From: Staphylococcus succinus
GTDB lineage: Bacteria; Bacillota; Bacilli; Staphylococcales; Staphylococcaceae
DNA length: 64,000 nucleotides
Direction: 5' to 3'
NCBI RefSeq assembly: GCF_029024945.1
Contig: NZ_CP118976.1
Span: 496,001 to 560,000, forward strand
Shown piece by piece: positions 60,952-64,000 of this stretch. The position numbers and the translations under genes are program-made. The notes beneath the pieces were generated by a model. The model saw nothing but the letters and a program-made list of their open reading frames with translations. It was not told the origin of the DNA and made no database searches. Position 1 is the first letter of the stretch. Every line of letters begins with the position of its first letter.

Positions 60952-60975
60952 ACTGAACGACTCATATTTCGCTTA

Positions 60976-62214
60976 TTATAATTTCCCTATTAATTTGCCA
61001 ATATTATAGACTAAAGGTTTAATAGGTTTTACAAAGTCCCCGATATATTCTTCAACATCAGCATTGAAGCCTTTTTTGAATTGCTGTACACCATAATCCT
61101 CAGCATCCTCACTGAAATCTCCAGTAATGCCATAGAAATTGTAGCGGTCAATATTATGTCTCTTAGCAAATTTAATCATTTCCCACTGTAGTTTATACGC
61201 ACCCATATATGCATTATAGTTAGGATTAGAGCCACTTGATAAATAATATACTTCATAATCGTTATAAATATAAATTGCAGCGGCCAAATCTAGTATTGAG
61301 CCATCTGTAGCTATAGTTGCTGCTGTATCATCTATTTTTCGCTGTGCACTATTAATTTGTTGTGTTAATTGTGTATGCTTTGTTTTTTGTTTTTTTGAAT
61401 TTGGACTTTCTGTTAATGCTGTTTCAACTTCAAGTAGTTGATTGTTTAAGGTATTATGTTTTTCTTTTAAGCTCGCGATATATTCGTTTAAGTCAATATA
61501 AGCTAACTGTAAAGAAGCATAACCTTTATATGCTTTTTGTAACTCTTCAAAGTAAGGCTCATCTCGGAAAGAGAAACCGTGTTTTTCTTCTGCCATTTTA
61601 AATAACTTGAAAAATCTTTCAGTTTCTTCAATAGGAAGTGTTGTAACTTTAACTCCCATCTCTTCAGTTCTTTTAATGTTTCGGCGTGTTTGATAATCCA
61701 TCTCTTTTAATAATTGCTGTTCGGTCTTATTTTTTAAGTCTAAAACAGATAGCCAACGAATTTGACTAGTCTTTGAATAACCAACAGGATAGCCTTGATG
61801 CTTATAACCTAATTGGTCTAATGTACTAATTAACATGCGATTATCATAAGACTTAATGATTTCACCATCTGCATTCCTTAAATTTTCTAAAATATAAGGA
61901 TCGAGTAATACATATAGACAGTTATGTTTTTTTAAATATGAAGTTAGTGATTTGAAGTAAAAATTAACTAATGCAATATTATTGTAGTCTAGTACAGGAC
62001 CACGTTGACTATAAAAATATTTGAAAAATTTTAAAGCACGTGCTTCGGTAAACATACCAGCAGCAATGATTTCACCATTTTTATTTTTAACACCTAGTAA
62101 ATGTGCGTCGGATTGATCTTGTGCTTCATAATTCACACGCGTCTGAGTATAATGAGAAAAATTATTGTGTGTGAATTCAGCAAATTCTTCAGGGGTAATA
62201 TTCACAAATTGCAT
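60976..62214 (-). CDS. fmhA: Fem-family aminoacyltransferase, FmhA-like
   Basis: A 412-residue FemABX peptidyltransferase, using aminoacyl-tRNA to add residues to the peptidoglycan bridge or a related acceptor. It has two GNAT-like subdomains and the coiled-coil arm (about residues 230-295, with EKHNTLNNQLLEVETALTES and QKTKHTQLTQQINSAQRK) typical of the family. FYSQRGPVLDY near 69-79 and RYNFYGITGDFSEDAEDYGVQQ near the end are Fem signatures. It is not FemA/FemB (which form an operon); its position near gpmA and adcA fits FmhA, for which serine-type bridge modification has been suggested. AAGGAGG precedes the ATG. Confidence 0.85.
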   Translation of the reverse strand: MQFVNITPEEFAEFTHNNFSHYTQTRVNYEAQDQSDAHLLGVKNKNGEIIAAGMFTEARALKFFKYFYSQRGPVLDYNNIALVNFYFKSLTSYLKKHNCLYVLLDPYILENLRNADGEIIKSYDNRMLISTLDQLGYKHQGYPVGYSKTSQIRWLSVLDLKNKTEQQLLKEMDYQTRRNIKRTEEMGVKVTTLPIEETERFFKLFKMAEEKHGFSFRDEPYFEELQKAYKGYASLQLAYIDLNEYIASLKEKHNTLNNQLLEVETALTESPNSKKQKTKHTQLTQQINSAQRKIDDTAATIATDGSILDLAAAIYIYNDYEVYYLSSGSNPNYNAYMGAYKLQWEMIKFAKRHNIDRYNFYGITGDFSEDAEDYGVQQFKKGFNADVEEYIGDFVKPIKPLVYNIGKLIGKL

Positions 62215-62504
62215 AGGATTTCTTTTCCTCCTTAAAGGGGTAATTTAAATTTTTTTTATTAAATTGGTTGATATATAAACAGTATATCAAAATTAATGTT
62301 AAATGACATTGTATAAGAAGATTGTTGATATAGTGATTAATTGTGAGATGCATATAATTGTTAGTGGTTTTTCACATAATTTCTATGGGCAAAATAGACT
62401 AGAACATTTGGATTTTTCGTTGTATGATGTTACATACGGAATAATGGTGTATATTAAAATAGAATTCTATTAAAAAAATGGGGATGTTTTAGGAGAGGTA
62501 AGTA

Positions 62505-62873
62505 ATGAAAAAGTTATTGATTTTGATTGTTGTATCGGTAGCAATAAGTGCGGGATGCAGCAGTAGTAAATATACAGACAAAATAGAAAAAGCTGTCAAT
62601 CAGCAACAAACATATCAAAAGCATTTAGCTCAGAAACAAGAAGGCGATGCGCATAAAAAATTCGATAAAAAAGAAGCTAATATTTATGTATATGAAAAAG
62701 GGAAATATGTAACATTAGCTTATAAACCATTAAAAGAAGATGCCGAAGTGCATTATTATACTTATAAATTTAAAAATGGAAAAGCTAAATATTTAATTGA
62801 TTTTAATTCAAAAGGCTATACACAAACTCATGAAGCAGATTATAAAGAAGAAAATATGAATATTAATGAATAA
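62505..62873 (+). CDS. DUF4467 lipoprotein
   Basis: A 122-residue lipoprotein. The signal peptide ends in ISAGC (Cys18). The mature domain is a small cystatin-like fold of the DUF4467 family (YTDKIEKAVNQQQTYQKHLA then KYVTLAYKPLKEDAEVHYYTY), common in staphylococci beside dsbA-like genes. Function unknown. GGAGAGG is the ribosome site. It is followed by dsbA after 55 bases. Confidence 0.85.
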   Translation: MKKLLILIVVSVAISAGCSSSKYTDKIEKAVNQQQTYQKHLAQKQEGDAHKKFDKKEANIYVYEKGKYVTLAYKPLKEDAEVHYYTYKFKNGKAKYLIDFNSKGYTQTHEADYKEENMNINE

Positions 62874-62928
62874 AGAAGCCGCAGTTTAGCTATTATTCAA
62901 AAGGCAATCGAGGTGTCCACATAAGCAT

Positions 62929-63534
62929 ATGAAAAAGTTATGGATAAGTTTAATGATAGCAGCAACAATATTACTGTTGGTGGGATGTACGAATCCAGAG
63001 CATGCACATAAAGATGACAAACGTGATAGTAATGGCAAAATAAAAATCATCGAATATGGTGATTTTAAATGTCCTTATTGTAAAAAAGTTGAACATAATA
63101 TCATGCCAAAACTAAAAAGAGATTATATCGACAAGAACAAAGTAAACTATCAATTTGTAAATATGGCATTTTTAGGAAAAGATTCTATAATTGGATCTAG
63201 AGCTGGGCATGCAGTTAAACAAATAGCACCAAGTCGCTATTTAAAATTTCAATCATTAATGTTTGAACAACAACCCGATTCAGAAAAAAAATGGATTACC
63301 GAAGAAGTGGTGGACAAACAAATTGATAAATTAGCGATTAAAAAGACGACTAAAGAGAAAATAAAAAAAGAATATAAAACAAAAAATAGTAAATCATGGC
63401 AAGCAGCTAAAGATGATCAAAAGCAATACAAAGATAAACACATTGATACTGCACCTACAGTTTATATTGCTGGTAAAAAACTAGAAGACCCTTATCACTA
63501 TGATAATTATAAAAAGTTATTAGATAAGCAATAA
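62929..63534 (+). CDS. dsbA: DsbA-type thiol oxidase lipoprotein
   Basis: A 201-residue lipoprotein of the DsbA family, equivalent to S. aureus DsbA. The lipobox is VGC with Cys20. The active site CPYC lies at 48-51 in DFKCPYCKK, and the cis-proline loop is TAPTVYIAG near 178-186. It forms disulfides in exported proteins on the outer membrane face of the cell; a DsbB partner is not needed for the S. aureus enzyme. It lies directly behind the DUF4467 lipoprotein gene and ends in a strong terminator before adcA. Confidence 0.9.
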   Translation: MKKLWISLMIAATILLLVGCTNPEHAHKDDKRDSNGKIKIIEYGDFKCPYCKKVEHNIMPKLKRDYIDKNKVNYQFVNMAFLGKDSIIGSRAGHAVKQIAPSRYLKFQSLMFEQQPDSEKKWITEEVVDKQIDKLAIKKTTKEKIKKEYKTKNSKSWQAAKDDQKQYKDKHIDTAPTVYIAGKKLEDPYHYDNYKKLLDKQ

Positions 63535-63544
63535 TTAAATTATG

Positions 63545-63585
63545 CCTCAGTACAATTTCATAAAAGATTGTACTGGGGTTTTTTT
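63545..63585 (+). terminator. Intrinsic terminator of dsbA
   Basis: CCTCAGTACAAT pairs with ATTGTACTGGGG over 12 bases with one wobble, 10-base loop and T7. Confidence 0.92.
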
Positions 63586-63597
63586 ATGATTTTTAAA

Positions 63598-63679
63598 TCG
63601 TAATTATTACGAAAAAATATTTTAAGGTATTGCTTTTCAAACGAACTAAGGCTATAATTTTAAATCGTAACGATTACTA
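63598..63679 (+). promoter_or_regulatory. Promoter with two Zur boxes
   Basis: The promoter TTGCTT (63630-63635), 17 bases, TATAAT (63653-63658) is flanked by two zinc-uptake-regulator-like boxes: a perfect 7-1-7 palindrome TCGTAATTATTACGA (63598-63612) upstream and TCGTAACGATTACTA (63665-63679, 5 of 7 pairs) just after the -10. The placement implies zinc repression of the gene behind it. Confidence 0.85.
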
Positions 63680-63696
63680 TTTGATGGAGGGAAATT

Positions 63697-64000
63697 ATGA
63701 AGAGAACAATATACATATCATTTCTAGTTATTATCTTATCTATTGTAATGACAGCATGTGGAAAAGACGATGCAGAGCGTAACGTTCAAGGAGATGACAA
63801 AAAATTAAAAATAAACACTACAGTTTATCCGTTAAAATCATTTGCAGAACAAATTGGTGGAGAGCATGTTTCTGTAGAATCTATTTATCCAGAAGGCACA
63901 GACATGCACAGCTTTGAACCAACACAAAAAGATATTATCAGCGCGAGTAAGGCTGATTTATTCATTTACACGGGTGATGATTTAGACCCTGTTGCTAAAA
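63697..64000 (+). CDS. adcA: Zinc ABC transporter substrate-binding lipoprotein (partial, cut by window end)
   Basis: The first 101 codons of an AdcA/ZnuA-like zinc-binding lipoprotein; the rest lies beyond the window. The signal peptide ends in MTAC (Cys21). The mature part shows LKINTTVYPLKSFAEQIGGE, HVSVESIYPEGTDMHSFEPT (His ligand in MHSFEPT) and the DLFIYTGDDLDP segment of the ZnuA fold. Two Zur boxes upstream support zinc uptake. Full AdcA also carries a ZinT-like domain, which cannot be checked here. Confidence 0.9.
   Translation, partial: MKRTIYISFLVIILSIVMTACGKDDAERNVQGDDKKLKINTTVYPLKSFAEQIGGEHVSVESIYPEGTDMHSFEPTQKDIISASKADLFIYTGDDLDPVAK

Larger units (their letters stand above)
60665..60975. 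other. Intergenic region with three stacked inverted repeats
   Basis: This 311-base gap between the converging ASCH and fmhA genes has no reading frame of note. It holds a terminator at 60722-60758, a degenerate terminator-like repeat at 60887-60920 and a perfect dyad at 60922-60951. Confidence 0.6.

Noticed and set aside
1..64000. CRISPR arrays, insertion sequences, prophage, tRNA or rRNA genes
   Set aside because: No regularly spaced repeats, transposase or integrase frames, or RNA gene signatures were found on reading both strands.

Overview
The window is a chromosomal segment of a low-GC Gram-positive bacterium, almost certainly a coagulase-negative Staphylococcus. Evidence: AT-rich codon use, strong AAGGAGG ribosome binding sites, lytSR-lrgAB, opuC, a Fem-type aminoacyltransferase, an FphF-like esterase, a SceD/IsaA-like secreted protein, and adcA with a Zur box. 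A D-serine dehydratase gene beside a full histidine operon points to the S. saprophyticus group; the species call is an inference. No rRNA, tRNA, insertion sequence, prophage, plasmid function or CRISPR array was seen. The segment looks like core and species-group genome, not an island.

Layout. 0-3.5 kb: an SDR oxidoreductase, two GNAT acetyltransferases, a VOC protein and a lone iron-siderophore binding lipoprotein behind a Fur box. 3.6-10.6 kb: the minus-strand operon hisZGDCBHAFIE, tightly overlapped, with a promoter whose -10 lies in an inverted repeat. 10.8-16 kb: D-serine dehydratase, then ppx-ppk for polyphosphate. 16.3-19 kb: AbgT transporter and another SDR. 19-23.4 kb: DNA photolyase with its YbgA partner, a flavin/PNPOx-like protein, TspO and a large SDR, which read together as a light or oxidative stress group. 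23.8-33.6 kb: M42 peptidase, DsbA-like protein, membrane-anchored glutamate-synthase-like protein, CPBP protease, FetAB metal exporter, MFS and APC transporters.

33.7-41.3 kb is the best functional story: a TetR regulator, three enzymes that convert L-carnitine to glycine betaine (beta-keto acid cleavage enzyme, L-carnitine dehydrogenase, thioesterase), then the OpuC osmolyte importer and an FphF-like esterase. Import and conversion of carnitine are encoded side by side. 41.5-45.3 kb: lytSR and lrgAB for murein hydrolase and cell-death control. 45.5-55.4 kb: RocB-like peptidase, DUF805 protein, pyroglutamyl peptidase, GNAT, Na+/H+ antiporter, metallophosphoesterase, C39-like protein, Bcr-type efflux pump, GtrA. 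55.5-64 kb: CDF metal exporter, short SceD-like protein, gpmA, a 35-residue basic protein, a DHA2 efflux pump, ASCH protein, FmhA-like Fem enzyme, two lipoproteins (DUF4467, DsbA) and the start of a zinc-binding adcA-like gene cut by the window end.

Most gene ends carry clear intrinsic terminators, many bidirectional. Several start codons were chosen from ribosome binding sites, and at least three are UUG (the siderophore lipoprotein, hisD, tspO).
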